A DNA stretch of 64,000 nucleotides from Betaproteobacteria bacterium HGW-Betaproteobacteria-16 (GCA_002840835.1 PHCQ01000018.1:1-64000), one strand, 5' to 3'; counted from the stretch's first letter, positions 1-9,886 are shown. Made by a program: numbers and translations. Notes: generated by a model not told the origin, from the sequence alone.

Positions 1-1
1 T

Positions 2-86
2 TGGTGCCGACGGCGAGACTCGAACTCGCACAGCTTTCGCCACTACCCCCTCAAGATAGCGTGTCTACCAATTTCACCACGTCGGC
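2..86 (-). tRNA. tRNA-Leu (anticodon GAG)
   Basis: Read on the minus strand this folds as a class II tRNA. The acceptor arm begins GCCGACG at base 86 and closes with CGUCGGC followed by an encoded CCA at 4-2. The anticodon loop UUGAGGG sits on the stem CUAUC/GGUAG, giving GAG, a leucine anticodon. There is a long variable arm typical of tRNA-Leu and a T-loop GUUCGAGUC. It follows secG in the same orientation, an order common in betaproteobacteria, where nuoA usually comes next. Confidence 0.96.
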
Positions 87-235
87 TGGGTCTGCATTGC
101 CGGCGCACGAGGAAAGGTGTGCGCCTTGCTGACAACTCATAGAGTTTACCCTGAAACGCCCCCTCTTTTTGGGAGGCCCCGGGCTTTTTAACTCGATGGC
201 TGCGCCGCTTGCAGCGTGACCGCAAGGGCTGTGAT

Positions 236-258
236 GGACCTCACATCACGCGAGGTCC
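236..258. other. Perfect 7-bp stem-loop between secG and tRNA-Leu
   Basis: GGACCTC and GAGGTCC flank a nine-base loop, just downstream of the secG stop on the minus strand. No T-tract follows, so it is not a classical intrinsic terminator. It could be an RNA processing or stability hairpin between the mRNA and the tRNA. Confidence 0.35.
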
Positions 259-276
259 GTACCTTGAAGGCCCTGC

Positions 277-690
277 TTACTTGCCCGGGATCTGTGCCGC
301 ACCCGCATCGGGAGCAGCGGCTGGACTGGCAGGGGCTGCCGGAGCGGGAACGTCGCTCGCAGGAGGCGCATCACCCACGCCTGGAATTTGCTGCGACGGC
401 ACCACGACGCCTTCGAGCACACTGCCCGAACTTGCTGGTGCCTCGCGCAGATTGCCGAAGTACGCCAAGCCCAGGGTACAGATCAGGAACACGGCAGCCA
501 GCACGCCCGTGGAACGTGACAGGAAGTTGGCACCACCCGACGCACCAAAGAGGCTGGCCGATCCCGCACCACCGCCACCGAAGGCGGCACCGGCATCAGC
601 GCCCTTGCCATGCTGCATCAGGATCAATCCGATCATGACCAGCGCAGACAAGATCTGCACCGTCAAGAGAATGGTCAACACTACGTTCAT
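277..690 (-). CDS. secG: Preprotein translocase subunit SecG
   Basis: A 137-residue small membrane subunit of the SecYEG protein-export channel. Two hydrophobic segments are visible, at about residues 3-25 (LTILLTVQILSALVMIG) and 60-79 (STGVLAAVFLICTLGLAYFG), joined by the Gly-rich loop with LMQHGKGADAGAAFGGG that is diagnostic of SecG. The tail from about residue 82 is rich in Ala and Pro, longer than in E. coli SecG and typical of betaproteobacteria. The start was placed at MNVVLTILL because the upstream in-frame extension is not hydrophobic and lies in the tpiA-secG gap. It is the last protein gene of the pnp-qor-tpiA-secG series. Confidence 0.95.
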   Translation of the reverse strand: MNVVLTILLTVQILSALVMIGLILMQHGKGADAGAAFGGGGAGSASLFGASGGANFLSRSTGVLAAVFLICTLGLAYFGNLREAPASSGSVLEGVVVPSQQIPGVGDAPPASDVPAPAAPASPAAAPDAGAAQIPGK

Positions 691-742
691 CTTCAACTCC
701 AGAAACTGTGCGCCACCAACGGAAGCGCAGGGGATAAGGGCT

Positions 743-1489
743 TCAGCGGGCGGCCGCTGCAATACTCAAAAAATCGGGCGCCTTGAGAGAAGCACCACCA
801 ATCAGACCGCCATCAATGTCGGCTTGAGTCAGCAGACTCGCGGCGTTGGAGGCGTTCATACTGCCTCCGTACAAAATGCGCACCCGCTCGGGATGCTCGG
901 TCGCAGCAGCCAACTGGGCGCGCAACACTGCGTGCACATGCTGCGCCTGATCAGGTGACGCAGTCTTGCCGGTGCCAATGGCCCAGACGGGTTCGTAGGC
1001 GACCACGATTTCGCTGGTGCAATGTGCGACCGTGTGGATGACCGCAGCCAGCTGGCGCTTGACCACGGCCTCGGTTTGATCGGCCTCCCGCTCAGCCAGC
1101 GTCTCACCCACGCAGACGATGGGCGTGATGCCCGCAGCCAGCGCCCGCTGGGCCTTGGTGGCGACCAGCGCATCGGTCTCGCCGTGGTACTGGCGACGCT
1201 CCGAGTGACCGACGATGGCGTAGCGGCAGCCAAAATCCTGCAGCATGGCGGCGCTCACCTCGCCGGTGTAGGCCCCCTGCTCATGCGCGGAAACATCCTG
1301 CGCGCCCAGTGCGAGCTTTGCACCCTTGAGAAGCTGCTGCAGCTGGGCAAGATAAGGCGCCGGCACACACAGTGCCAGATCGGCCACGGGCTCATCCGTG
1401 CCCAAACCGCTGATCAGGGCATTCACCAGCGCTTCGTTCGCGGCCAGTGAGCCATTCATCTTCCAGTTGCCTGCAATGAGTTTTTTCAT
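743..1489 (-). CDS. tpiA: Triosephosphate isomerase
   Basis: A 248-residue cytoplasmic glycolytic enzyme interconverting dihydroxyacetone phosphate and glyceraldehyde-3-phosphate. Catalytic residues are all present: Asn8 and Lys10 in GNWKMNG, His95 in IVGHSERR, Glu166 in [15 protein letters not shown] (flexible loop 6), and the phosphate-binding ILYGGS near the C-terminus. Length is normal for the family. It lies 31 bp downstream of the quinone oxidoreductase gene and 52 bp upstream of secG, all on the minus strand, so co-transcription is likely. Confidence 0.97.
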   Translation of the reverse strand: MKKLIAGNWKMNGSLAANEALVNALISGLGTDEPVADLALCVPAPYLAQLQQLLKGAKLALGAQDVSAHEQGAYTGEVSAAMLQDFGCRYAIVGHSERRQYHGETDALVATKAQRALAAGITPIVCVGETLAEREADQTEAVVKRQLAAVIHTVAHCTSEIVVAYEPVWAIGTGKTASPDQAQHVHAVLRAQLAAATEHPERVRILYGGSMNASNAASLLTQADIDGGLIGGASLKAPDFLSIAAAAR

Positions 1490-1520
1490 TTGGAATGCTC
1501 CGCAGCAAAGTCACGTCCAC

Positions 1521-2525
1521 TCAGGACCATGACAGCACCAGTTTGCCGATGTGGCGATTCGACTCCATCAGTTCGTGGGCGGCTGCCGCCTGTTCTGCTG
1601 GAAACACCTGGTGAATCACCGGCTTGATCGCGCCACTGGACAGCAACGGCCACACCCGCTCGCGCAGCGAGCGGGCAATGGCGCCCTTGAAGGCCACAGG
1701 ACGTGGACGCAAGGTAGAGCCAGTGATTGTCAGACGACGCCGCAGCACCATGCCCGCATTGATCTCGGCCTTGACGCCACCCTGCACCGCGATGATCACC
1801 AGGCGCCCGTCTTCGGCCAGGCAATCGATCTCGCGCGCCACATAGGCACCCGCCACCATGTCCAGCACCACATTGACGCCCTGCCCATCGGTGAGATCGG
1901 CCACAGCGCGCACGAAGTCCTGCGTCTTGTAGTTGATGGCGTGATCGGCGCCGAGCGCCAGGCAGGCCGCGCATTTTTCATCGCTGCCGGCGGTGACAAT
2001 CACGCGCGCGCCCAGCGCCTTGGCCATCTGGATGGCCGTGACACCAATGCCGCTGGTGCCACCTTGAATCAACAGCGTTTCGCCAGGCTGAAGTCGGGCA
2101 CGATCAAACACGTTGCTCCAGACCGTGAAGAACGTCTCGGGCAACGACGCTGCTGCGATGTCGTCCAGCCCGACCGGGACAGGCAAGCATTGCTCAACCG
2201 GCGCCACGCAATAGGCCGCATAACCGCCACCAGCCACCAGCGCACATACCCGGTCACCCACCTTGAACCCGGCCGAAGCCATCGCGGCCTCGTCGCCGGA
2301 CTCGATCACGCCGGCCACTTCCAGCCCCGGGATATCGGAGGCGCCTGGTGGCACCGGGTAGTTGCCGGTGCGTTGCAGCACGTCAGGGCGGTTCACGCCC
2401 GACGCACTCACGCGGATCAGCACTTCACCCACCCCAGGCGCCGGCATGGGCCGCTCGGCCATGCGCAACACCTCGGGTGCACCGAATGCACTGATCTCGA
2501 CGGCTTTCATGGCAGACATTGTCAT
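1521..2525 (-). CDS. NAD(P)H quinone oxidoreductase, zinc-independent MDR family (Qor-like)
   Basis: A 334-residue medium-chain dehydrogenase/reductase of the PIG3/Qor type. It has an N-terminal GroES-like fold (GASDIPGLEVAGVIE) and a C-terminal Rossmann fold with the nucleotide loop IQGGTSGIGVTAIQMAKALG near the middle. The catalytic-zinc cysteine/histidine set of alcohol dehydrogenases is not evident, consistent with an NADPH quinone reductase. The start lies only 3 bp after the pnp stop, so translational coupling to pnp is likely. The substrate cannot be told from sequence. Confidence 0.88.
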   Translation of the reverse strand: MTMSAMKAVEISAFGAPEVLRMAERPMPAPGVGEVLIRVSASGVNRPDVLQRTGNYPVPPGASDIPGLEVAGVIESGDEAAMASAGFKVGDRVCALVAGGGYAAYCVAPVEQCLPVPVGLDDIAAASLPETFFTVWSNVFDRARLQPGETLLIQGGTSGIGVTAIQMAKALGARVIVTAGSDEKCAACLALGADHAINYKTQDFVRAVADLTDGQGVNVVLDMVAGAYVAREIDCLAEDGRLVIIAVQGGVKAEINAGMVLRRRLTITGSTLRPRPVAFKGAIARSLRERVWPLLSSGAIKPVIHQVFPAEQAAAAHELMESNRHIGKLVLSWS

Positions 2526-2528
2526 GAA

Positions 2529-4658
2529 TCAGGACTGAGGCTGCTGCTGCGGGGCCTCGCCCACATTGCGCTCGGCCAGCGCCTTCATCGACAGCTTCAC
2601 GCGACCTTTTTCGTCGGTCTCCAGCACCTTGACGCGGACGATCTGGCCCTCGGTCAGATAGTCGGTCACCTTTTCCACGCGCTCGTGGGCGATCTGGCTG
2701 ATGTGCAGCAGGCCGTCCTTGCCGGGCAGCAGGTTGATCAGGGCACCGAAGTCCAGGATCTTCGTGACCGGGCCTTCGTAGACCTTGCCGATTTCCACTT
2801 CTGCGGTGATCTGCTCGATACGGCGCTTGGCTTCGTCGGCCTTGGCGCTGTCTGCGGATGCGATGGTGATGGTGCCGTCTTCGTCGATGTTGATCTGGCA
2901 GCCGGTCTCTTCGGTCAGTGCGCGAATGACGGCGCCGCCCTTGCCGATCACGTCACGGATCTTCTCGGGGTTGATCTTCATGGTGAAGAGCTTGGGCGCG
3001 AAGCTGCTCACTTCGGTCTTGGCTTCGCCCATGGCTTCCTGCATCTTGCCCAGGATGTGCATGCGGGCTTCCTTGGCCTGGGCCAGTGCGACCTGCATGA
3101 TTTCCTTGGTGATGCCCTGGATCTTGATGTCCATCTGCAGTGCCGAAATGCCATTGGTGGTACCAGCGACCTTGAAGTCCATGTCACCCAGATGATCTTC
3201 GTCGCCCAGGATGTCGGTCAGCACGGCAAAGCGGTTGCCATCCTTGATCAGACCCATGGCGATACCGGCCACGTGTGCCTTCATGGGCACGCCAGCGTCC
3301 ATGAGTGCCAGGCAGCCGCCACACACCGAAGCCATGGAAGACGAGCCGTTGGACTCGGTGATTTCGGAGACCACACGCATGGTGTAGGGAAAGTCTTCCT
3401 TGCTGGGCAGTGCGGCGATCAGCGCGCGCTTGGCCAGGCGGCCGTGGCCGATCTCGCGGCGCTTGGGCGTGCCGAAGCGGCCGGCTTCGCCGGTGGCGAA
3501 GGGAGGCATGTTGTAGTGCAACATGAAATTGTCCTGGAAGTCGCCAGCCAGTGCGTCGATGCGCTGCGCGTCCCGGTCGGTGCCCAGCGTGGCCACCACC
3601 AGTGCCTGGGTTTCACCACGCGTGAACAGCGCCGAGCCGTGGGTGCGGGGCAGTACGCCGTTGCGGATTTCGATCGCGCGCACGGTGCGGGTGTCGCGGC
3701 CGTCAATGCGGGGTTCGCCAGCCAGAATCTGGCCACGCACGATCTTGGCTTCGATCTCGAACAGAAGGGATTCGATGGCCACGCTGTCAAAGGCCACGCC
3801 TTCGGCCTTCAGGGCAGCGAACACGTCGGCATAAGCCGCGCGGCAAGCCTGGGTGCGGGCCTGCTTGTTGCGGATCTGGTAAGCGGCTTCGAGCTTGGCC
3901 TTGGCCAGTTCGTCGATCTTGGCGATCAGCGGCTCGTCCTTGGCAGGCGGCTGCCAGTCCCACGCCGGTTTGCCGGCGTCACGCACCAGTTCGTTGATGG
4001 CGGCAATGGCAATGTTGCCTTGTTCGTGGCCAAACACCACGGCGCCCAACATGATTTCTTCAGACAACTGGTCGGCTTCGGATTCCACCATCAGCACGGC
4101 GGCTTCGGTACCGGCGACCACCAGGTCGAGCTTGCTGTCTTTCAACTGGGTCTGGCCCGGGTTGAGCACGTATTCGCCATTCACATAGCCCACGCGGGCG
4201 GCGCCAATGGGGCCATTGAACGGGATGCCGCTGACAGACAGCGCGGCGGAGGTGGCGATCATCGCGGCGATGTCGGCCTGCACTTCGGGGTTGAGGCTCA
4301 CCACATGCACGATCACCTGGACTTCGTTGTAGAAGCCTTCAGGGAACAGCGGGCGAATGGGGCGGTCGATCAGGCGGCAGGTCAGCGTTTCGAGTTCGCT
4401 GGGGCGGCCTTCGCGCTTGAAGAAGCTGCCGGGGATTTTGCCAGCGGCGTACGACTTTTCGGTGTAATCCACCGTCAACGGGAAAAAGTCCTGGCCGGCC
4501 TTGGCTTCGGTCTTGGCAACCACGGTGGCGAGCACCACGGTGTCGTCGATGTTGACCAGCACGGCGCCGGTGGCCTGGCGCGCGATTTCGCCGGTTTCCA
4601 TGGTGACCTTGTGCGGGCCCCACTGGAAGCTCTTCGTGACTTTGTTGAACATGGTCAT
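2529..4658 (-). CDS. pnp: Polyribonucleotide nucleotidyltransferase (PNPase)
   Basis: A 709-residue 3'-5' phosphorolytic exoribonuclease and degradosome component. Two RNase PH-like domains occupy about residues 10-140 and 325-460; the second carries [12 protein letters not shown] and the [16 protein letters not shown] segment. A KH domain ([17 protein letters not shown]) and an S1 domain ([16 protein letters not shown]) close the protein, which is the full standard architecture. The ATG at 4658 has an AGGAGA ribosome site 5-6 bases upstream; a second ATG two codons inside is possible. It follows rpsO as in most proteobacteria, and a perfect hairpin lies directly upstream of the ribosome site. 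Confidence 0.98.
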   Translation of the reverse strand: MTMFNKVTKSFQWGPHKVTMETGEIARQATGAVLVNIDDTVVLATVVAKTEAKAGQDFFPLTVDYTEKSYAAGKIPGSFFKREGRPSELETLTCRLIDRPIRPLFPEGFYNEVQVIVHVVSLNPEVQADIAAMIATSAALSVSGIPFNGPIGAARVGYVNGEYVLNPGQTQLKDSKLDLVVAGTEAAVLMVESEADQLSEEIMLGAVVFGHEQGNIAIAAINELVRDAGKPAWDWQPPAKDEPLIAKIDELAKAKLEAAYQIRNKQARTQACRAAYADVFAALKAEGVAFDSVAIESLLFEIEAKIVRGQILAGEPRIDGRDTRTVRAIEIRNGVLPRTHGSALFTRGETQALVVATLGTDRDAQRIDALAGDFQDNFMLHYNMPPFATGEAGRFGTPKRREIGHGRLAKRALIAALPSKEDFPYTMRVVSEITESNGSSSMASVCGGCLALMDAGVPMKAHVAGIAMGLIKDGNRFAVLTDILGDEDHLGDMDFKVAGTTNGISALQMDIKIQGITKEIMQVALAQAKEARMHILGKMQEAMGEAKTEVSSFAPKLFTMKINPEKIRDVIGKGGAVIRALTEETGCQINIDEDGTITIASADSAKADEAKRRIEQITAEVEIGKVYEGPVTKILDFGALINLLPGKDGLLHISQIAHERVEKVTDYLTEGQIVRVKVLETDEKGRVKLSMKALAERNVGEAPQQQPQS

Positions 4659-4676
4659 GGTTATCTCCTGGATTGG

Positions 4677-4696
4677 TTTCCGTCACCAGACGGAAA
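4677..4696 (-). promoter_or_regulatory. Stem-loop in the pnp 5' leader
   Basis: A perfect 8-bp stem (TTTCCGTC/GACGGAAA) with a four-base loop ends about 8 bases upstream of the pnp ribosome binding site. In E. coli, PNPase represses its own mRNA through an RNase III-cleaved hairpin in this position. Similar autoregulation here is an inference; the hairpin itself is seen directly. Confidence 0.5.
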
Positions 4697-4859
4697 GCGA
4701 CACGTGCAGATGGACTGCACAAAACCCGGAAACCTCAATCCAGAACACGATGCCATTCCAGAAGGGCTGGATGGGCACTTGAAGGCACACAACCCCTTTG
4801 GAATGACACAGCTTCGCTCTGCAATCGCTGCTCCGGAATCAAAAAAAGCGGTCAACAAG

Positions 4860-4897
4860 CAAAAAACGCCCGAGCCAGCGAACCAACTCAGGCGTTT
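4860..4897 (-). terminator. Intrinsic terminator downstream of rpsO
   Basis: On the minus strand AACGCCTGAG pairs with CTCGGGCGTT (one G-U pair) around a short loop and is followed by a run of T, 23 bp after the rpsO stop. It probably terminates or attenuates rpsO transcripts ahead of pnp. Confidence 0.8.
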
Positions 4898-4919
4898 TGC
4901 GTGTCAAACCGGGTTCAAG

Positions 4920-5186
4920 TTACTTGCGCAGACCCAGTTTCGCGATCAGCGCAAGGTAACGCTGTGCGTCTTTGGACTTGAGGTAGTCCAGCAGCTTGCG
5001 ACGACGGCTCACCATGCGCAGCAGACCACGGCGACCGTGGTGGTCCTTGGCGTGGGTCTTGAAGTGGGGGGTGAGCTCGTTGATGCGTGCGGTCAGGATG
5101 GCGACCTGCACTTCTGGGCTGCCGGTGTCGTTGGCGGCACGGGCGTTTTCCGCAATGACAGCGGCTTTGACGGATTGTTCGATCAT
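4920..5186 (-). CDS. rpsO: 30S ribosomal protein S15
   Basis: An 88-residue primary 16S rRNA-binding protein of the small subunit platform. The family signature is complete: [15 protein letters not shown] near residue 21, [16 protein letters not shown] around 41-56 and the basic [12 protein letters not shown]. Length matches E. coli S15 (89). The start [10 protein letters not shown] was chosen because the in-frame extension upstream resembles nothing and the conserved family begins here. A promoter lies about 130 bp upstream and a terminator follows. Confidence 0.98.
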   Translation of the reverse strand: MIEQSVKAAVIAENARAANDTGSPEVQVAILTARINELTPHFKTHAKDHHGRRGLLRMVSRRRKLLDYLKSKDAQRYLALIAKLGLRK

Positions 5187-5662
5187 TGAATTTCCTGCTT
5201 TCGGTACGTGCGTCCCATCGCAGCAGGCAGGTACAACGGAACAGGTCCGAAACCGGCCGCCGCAACGGGCGTGAATTGCCACCCGCACAGCCATGCCGGG
5301 CCAGTAGCAACTGCGCATTATAGCGCGAAGGCGTCGCTTTGCCACCTCCTGCCTGGAGCGTCCCGCGCAGGCGCCTGTGGCGGGGCAAGACTTTTCGTGG
5401 CAGCTGGCGTCTGTCAAATTCATCCACGACGAGACGGCAGCGAGAGTGCCCAGGCCCGTGAAGGCGCAATCCGTCGCACCCATGCAGAGGGCGATGTCCC
5501 CGCCCTGCTTGCCCGAGATAGCCCCAGGCCTGGTACTGGTATCCGAGCGGGGGAACGAAAAATTGCCCCGCGGCGTGCTTCTGGCATCGACGGTGCCCGT
5601 CCGCAAACAGTCCGGGCTGGCATAGCTGAGGAAGGCCCGGCTGTAAAGAGGGAGTGGTGGAG
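5187..5662. other. Intergenic region with rpsO promoter; no gene recognised
   Basis: About 476 bases between rpsO and the methyltransferase gene. Short open frames on both strands resemble no family I know. Apart from the promoter near 5317-5345 nothing was identified. Confidence 0.5.
5317..5345 (-). promoter_or_regulatory. Sigma-70-type promoter of rpsO
   Basis: On the minus strand there is a perfect -10 hexamer TATAAT (5322-5317) with GTGGCA (4 of 6 matches to TTGACA) 17 bp upstream. It is the best match between rpsO and its upstream neighbour and lies about 130 bp before the rpsO start. Confidence 0.65.
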
Positions 5663-6370
5663 TCAGGCCAGCGGCTTGCGGGCGACGATGAAGACGCGGG
5701 GGTCCTTGCCTTTCGTGCCATGGCGCTCGACCGCCTCGACGTGCAAACCCTGACGGACCAGCGCAGCCTGCAGATGCGCTGCGTCAAAGCAGAGCACCTG
5801 AGGCGCCTTGCCGATGGCGCGCATGATCGGCAGGAGCACGCGAGGCACCAGCGGATTCATCTCGTTGAGGCAAGCGGTCTTGGAGATGAGCAGGCCGCCG
5901 GGCCGCAACGCCTGCACGGCTGCGCTGATGGCACGGTCTAGGTCGTCGGCCAGATGCAGGAGGTTGAAGGCCAGCACCGCGTCCCAGGTGCCCCGGCCGA
6001 AGACTGGCGTGTCGGCGTCGGCCACCGCAAAGCTCAATTGCGGGAAGGGCCGGACCGCGACCTTCTCGCGGGCGATGGCGATCATCTCGGCCGACACGTC
6101 CGTGGCCAGCAGGCGACGGGTGTGCGGCGCCAGCCGCAGCGCGGTGCTGCCGGTGCCGCAACCGATTTCCAGCACATCCAGGTCGGTCGACAGCAGATCC
6201 TTCACCCGCTGCAAGGTGGCCTCGTAACCTGCCGGATCGGCAATCGGGTCGGAAGCGTACTTGCGCGCGATGCGGTCCCAGAAACGCGCTTTGCGGGCCA
6301 GGGCGGTGCTGGCGGGCGAAAGGGCGGGAGACTTGGCAGAGGCTGCGGCTGCGGACAACGGATGGGGCAT
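5663..6370 (-). CDS. Class I SAM-dependent methyltransferase
   Basis: A 235-residue protein with a Rossmann-type methyltransferase core. Motif I is [15 protein letters not shown] (about residues 65-77), an acidic residue follows at LLATDVS (Asp91), motif IV is [16 protein letters not shown] (about 129-144) and a post-motif [12 protein letters not shown] follows. The pattern resembles ubiquinone/menaquinone or small-molecule methyltransferases, but the substrate is not readable. The start at [10 protein letters not shown] was chosen over an upstream ATG because the extension is not conserved-looking; the N-terminal 25 residues are low complexity. It is divergent from a LysR gene 107 bp away, which may regulate it. 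Confidence 0.85.
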   Translation of the reverse strand: MPHPLSAAAASAKSPALSPASTALARKARFWDRIARKYASDPIADPAGYEATLQRVKDLLSTDLDVLEIGCGTGSTALRLAPHTRRLLATDVSAEMIAIAREKVAVRPFPQLSFAVADADTPVFGRGTWDAVLAFNLLHLADDLDRAISAAVQALRPGGLLISKTACLNEMNPLVPRVLLPIMRAIGKAPQVLCFDAAHLQAALVRQGLHVEAVERHGTKGKDPRVFIVARKPLA

Positions 6371-6477
6371 GGCGGATGGGATGAACAGGTGACAACTGAA
6401 AACAGCAGACGCCATGCTATCCATGCACAGGCTTGCAGGGAACTGCGGTAAATTGCAGCCCACATATACGTTTTTGC

Positions 6478-7350
6478 ATGAATCACATCGACTGGAACCA
6501 GCTCAGGGCCTTTCTGGAAACCGCTCAAACCGGCTCGCTGTCGGCTGCGGCCCGCAAGCTTGGCCTGACACAGCCCACCCTGAGCCGGCAGGTGGCGGCC
6601 ATCGAGCAACGCCTGGGTGTGACCCTGTTCGAGCGGGTGGGGAAAACCATGGCGCTTACCACCACCGGGCTCGATCTGCTGGAACACGCGCGTGCGATGG
6701 GCGCGGCCGCCGACGCCTTGGGCCTGGTGGCCAGTGGTCGTTCACAAGCGGTGGGCGGCGTGGTGTCGGTGTCGGCCAGCGACGCTGTCGCTGCCTTCCT
6801 GTTGCCGCCCCTGGTGCGGCGCCTGAGGGAGCAGGAGCCGGGCATCGCCATCGAGGTGATTGCGTCCAACGCGCTGAGCGACCTGTTGCGTCGCGAGGCA
6901 GACATTGCGATCCGCCACGTGAAACCTGAGCAGCCCGAACTCATTGCGCGACTGGTGCGCGAAGCGACTGCCAGCTTCTATGCGGCAGAAGACTGGGTGC
7001 GCACCCACGGCCACCCGCGCACCGCCGCCGAGGCAGCCACCCTGCCCTTCGTCGGCGCCGACCGAACCGGCCAGTACCTGGGGTATTTGCAGGCGCATGG
7101 CCTGCCCGTGACCGAGGCCAGTTTCAGCAGCTACGCCGAACACTCGGTGGCCCACTGGGCACTGGTGCAGCAGGGTCTGGGCATCGGAGCCATGATGGAT
7201 GACATCGCCCGCAGCACGCCCGACATCGTGCAAGTGCTCAACGAGGTGCCACCGGTTCGTTTCCCGATCTGGCTGGTCAGCCACCGAGAACTGCGCACAG
7301 CGCGAAGGATTCGGGTGGTCTTCGAGGCGCTGGCGGAGGGGTTGAGGTAG
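6478..7350 (+). CDS. LysR-family transcriptional regulator
   Basis: A 290-residue DNA-binding regulator. The N-terminal winged helix-turn-helix is intact (LRAFLETAQTGSLSAAARKLGLTQPTLSRQVAAIEQRLG, about residues 8-45), followed by a periplasmic-binding-protein-like effector domain. The start MNHIDWNQL puts the helix-turn-helix at the usual distance from the N-terminus. It is divergent from the methyltransferase gene and convergent with the aminotransferase gene 7 bp away. By the usual LysR layout the methyltransferase is the first candidate target. Confidence 0.92.
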   Translation: MNHIDWNQLRAFLETAQTGSLSAAARKLGLTQPTLSRQVAAIEQRLGVTLFERVGKTMALTTTGLDLLEHARAMGAAADALGLVASGRSQAVGGVVSVSASDAVAAFLLPPLVRRLREQEPGIAIEVIASNALSDLLRREADIAIRHVKPEQPELIARLVREATASFYAAEDWVRTHGHPRTAAEAATLPFVGADRTGQYLGYLQAHGLPVTEASFSSYAEHSVAHWALVQQGLGIGAMMDDIARSTPDIVQVLNEVPPVRFPIWLVSHRELRTARRIRVVFEALAEGLR

Positions 7351-7357
7351 GGCCCGT

Positions 7358-8578
7358 TCAGGCCTTGCCCAGCCAGCCTGCCAGCCTCTGCACACCCGCC
7401 TCCAGCCGCCCCAGGTCGCGACTGGCAAAACACCAGCGCAGCCAGCCGCTTGCTTCCGGGCCACATGCGCTGCCTGGCGCCAGACCCAGCCCTGCTTCAC
7501 GCACCAGCCGCTTGGCCACGTTCAGGCAGTCGGGCTGCCCGTCGATGCTGAAGAAGGCGTACATGCCCCCTTTGGGTTGTGCCAGCCTGACGCCGGGTAC
7601 GGCTTGCAGCAGGGGCACCAACGTGTCGCGGCAGGCCTTCAGATGGGCCACCAGTGCGGGTGTCACCTCATCGCCGCGCTGCATGGCCGCCACCGCGGCG
7701 CGCTGCACGAAGACCGGCGCGCAGGACGTGTTGAATTCGATGAGTTTGGCGACTTCCCGGGTGAGCGTGGCAGGCAACACCAGCCAGCCCAGGCGCCAGC
7801 CGGTCATGAGAAAGCTCTTTGAGAAACTGTGTGCCACGATGAGGCGATCCTCTGGCTCGGCCACATCGAGAAAACTGCTGGCCGCACCATTGCCGGTATC
7901 GCCCGCGTAGTAAAGCCGCTCGTAAACCTCGTCGGCCACGATCCAGGTTCCGGTGCGGCGGCAATGCGCCAGGATGGTGGCTTGTTCGTTGCGGGTGAGC
8001 GTCCAGCCAGTGGGATTGTTCGGCGCGTTCAGGATGAGCATGCGTGTGGCCGGCGTGATGCCGGCGAGCAAGGCATCGACATCCAGCACCCAGGCACCCG
8101 CGTCAGCCCCTTGTGCAACCACTCGCAAGGGCACGGTTTTCACGTTCGCGCCCATGATCCGGGGCTGAGCCACCAGGTTGGGCCACACCGGTGTCACCAC
8201 CACCACTTCGTCACCCGCGTCAACCAGCATCTGGCTGGCCAGCATGAGTCCGTTGACCCCGCCAGAGGTCACTGCCAGTCGCTCAAACCAGTGGTCTGTG
8301 CCGCGCCCGGGATGCAGGCCTTCGGTGTAGGTGGCGATCGCCGCCCGGAGTTCGGCCAGGCCCAGGTTGTGGGCATAGAAAGTCTCGCCGGCATGGAGGG
8401 ACGCGATGGCTGCGTCGCGGATGAAATCAGGCGTGACTTCATCGCTCTCGCCAAACCAGAACTTGAGCACGCCTTCACGCCCCAGCCCTTCATTGGCCAC
8501 TTCGCGGATGCGCGATTCGGCCAGTTGACTCACCACATCCCGCATCAAAACACTCCTGCCCGTCGCGGGCTTGTTCAA
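7358..8578 (-). CDS. PLP-dependent class I/II aminotransferase
   Basis: A 406-residue fold-type I aminotransferase of the aspartate aminotransferase superfamily. The PLP Schiff-base lysine is Lys254 in SFSKSFLMTGWRLGW; Asn187 in NAPNNPTGW, Asp216 in IVADEVYERLYY and Arg262 are the other standard active-site residues. The sequence is in the MalY/AlaC-like subgroup, but substrate cannot be assigned. The start at 8578 is the longest; MRDVVSQLA (residue 12) is an alternative. It is convergent with the LysR gene and may be co-transcribed with the binding-protein gene upstream (15-bp gap). Confidence 0.88.
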   Translation of the reverse strand: MNKPATGRSVLMRDVVSQLAESRIREVANEGLGREGVLKFWFGESDEVTPDFIRDAAIASLHAGETFYAHNLGLAELRAAIATYTEGLHPGRGTDHWFERLAVTSGGVNGLMLASQMLVDAGDEVVVVTPVWPNLVAQPRIMGANVKTVPLRVVAQGADAGAWVLDVDALLAGITPATRMLILNAPNNPTGWTLTRNEQATILAHCRRTGTWIVADEVYERLYYAGDTGNGAASSFLDVAEPEDRLIVAHSFSKSFLMTGWRLGWLVLPATLTREVAKLIEFNTSCAPVFVQRAAVAAMQRGDEVTPALVAHLKACRDTLVPLLQAVPGVRLAQPKGGMYAFFSIDGQPDCLNVAKRLVREAGLGLAPGSACGPEASGWLRWCFASRDLGRLEAGVQRLAGWLGKA

Positions 8579-8593
8579 TTGCCGATTCCAGAT

Positions 8594-9886
8594 TCAAGGC
8601 CGCTGCATGTTACAGCGGTGTGGCTGCTCGGCCTGCTGGGGGGTGAGCTGACGGATCACGCGAAAACCGTAGCCGGAGCCTTCCACATCGAACTGGGTGC
8701 CGGGTGTGCCCTGCCGGTCCATGACCGCCACGGCCAGCGGCTGCTGGAACTGGTGGTCGGCTGCGCGCATGCGTGCGGTCTGGCCGGCCATCGTGACTTC
8801 GGCTTTTTCCAGTTGCGCGGCAATGGCTGCTGCGTTGATGGAACCGTCCTTGGCGGCAGCACGTTCGATGGCTTGCGCCAGGGACTCGATCATGAGCTGC
8901 ATGCGCATGTGCACATAGTCGTCGGCCGGGTTGGGGAAACGCTGGCGGAAGGACGCGTAGAAAGCCTGCGATTCGGGGGTGGGCACATTGGGGAACCAGT
9001 CGGCCACGGCGATCACCTTGCCGATACCGGCATCTCCCATGGCAGCCGGCGCACCCAGCGCATTGCCATAGAAGGTGTAGAAGGTGCCGTCAAAGCCCAC
9101 TTCGCGGGCCGCCTTCACCAGCAGGGTGAGGTCGTTGCCCCAGTTGCCGGTGAGCACCGCCTGTGCGCCGCTGGCCTTGATCTTGCTGGCATAGGGCAGG
9201 AAGTCCTTGATCCGCGCCATCGGGTGCAGTTCGTCCCCCACGATCTTCACGTCGGGTCGTTTGGTCGCCAGTTGGTTGCGCGCTTCGCGCAACACGGCCT
9301 GGCCAAAGCTGTAGTCCTGCCCGATGAGGTAGATGCTTTTCACCCCTTTGTCTTCGCTCAGCACGCTCATGAGAGCGGTCATGCGCATGTCGGCATGGGC
9401 GTCGAACCGGAAGTGCCAGTAGCTGCATTTTTCGTTGGTGAGCACGGGGTCCACCGCCGAATAGTTGAGGAACAGCACCTGTTTGGCGGTTTCGCGTTCG
9501 TTGTGTTTTCCGATGGCGTCGATCAGCCCGGACGCAGCCGCCGAGCTGTTGCCCTGGGTCACGATGGTGATGTCGCGATCAATCGCCGAACGCAGCGCGG
9601 AGAGTGCTTCCTCGGTCTGGCCCTTGCTGTCAAAACGGTCGATCACCAGTGGACGATTGCCACCGGGCAGCTTCACGCCGCCGCGTGCGTTGACCCGCTC
9701 GGTGGCCCAGACCAGGTTGCGGTAGACGGCTTCACCCGTGTTCGCGAATGGCCCTGAAAGGCCTTCGATCATGCCGATGCGGATGGGTGCGGCGGCAGGT
9801 GCAGGGGTTTGAGCCATCACGGCAGCGGCGGTGAGGCTCAGCCCGAAGGCAAGAAAAAAACGGCGGGTTGCGATGGATAGCTGCAT
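8594..9886 (-). CDS. Branched-chain amino acid-type ABC transporter substrate-binding protein (LivJ-like)
   Basis: A 430-residue type I periplasmic binding protein. It has a signal peptide (MQLSIATRRFFLAFGLSLTA, cleavage probably after VMAQ) and the family pattern IRIGMIEGLSGPFANTGEAV, then GVKSIYLIGQDYSFGQAVLREA and VLTGNWGNDLTLLVKAAREVG. The start MQLSIATRR was chosen because it begins the signal peptide; a longer open frame upstream does not. No permease or ATPase genes are adjacent, so its partners must be encoded elsewhere. A second member of the family is the next gene upstream, 273 bp away. Confidence 0.88.
   Translation of the reverse strand: MQLSIATRRFFLAFGLSLTAAAVMAQTPAPAAAPIRIGMIEGLSGPFANTGEAVYRNLVWATERVNARGGVKLPGGNRPLVIDRFDSKGQTEEALSALRSAIDRDITIVTQGNSSAAASGLIDAIGKHNERETAKQVLFLNYSAVDPVLTNEKCSYWHFRFDAHADMRMTALMSVLSEDKGVKSIYLIGQDYSFGQAVLREARNQLATKRPDVKIVGDELHPMARIKDFLPYASKIKASGAQAVLTGNWGNDLTLLVKAAREVGFDGTFYTFYGNALGAPAAMGDAGIGKVIAVADWFPNVPTPESQAFYASFRQRFPNPADDYVHMRMQLMIESLAQAIERAAAKDGSINAAAIAAQLEKAEVTMAGQTARMRAADHQFQQPLAVAVMDRQGTPGTQFDVEGSGYGFRVIRQLTPQQAEQPHRCNMQRP

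Noticed and set aside
1551-5189. A 1212-codon open frame on the plus strand
   Set aside because: It runs antisense through qor, pnp and rpsO, is His/Gly/Ala-rich as expected for the reverse of high-GC genes, and has no recognisable domain.
7829-9757. A 642-codon plus-strand open frame
   Set aside because: Antisense to the aminotransferase and LivJ-like genes; same composition artefact.
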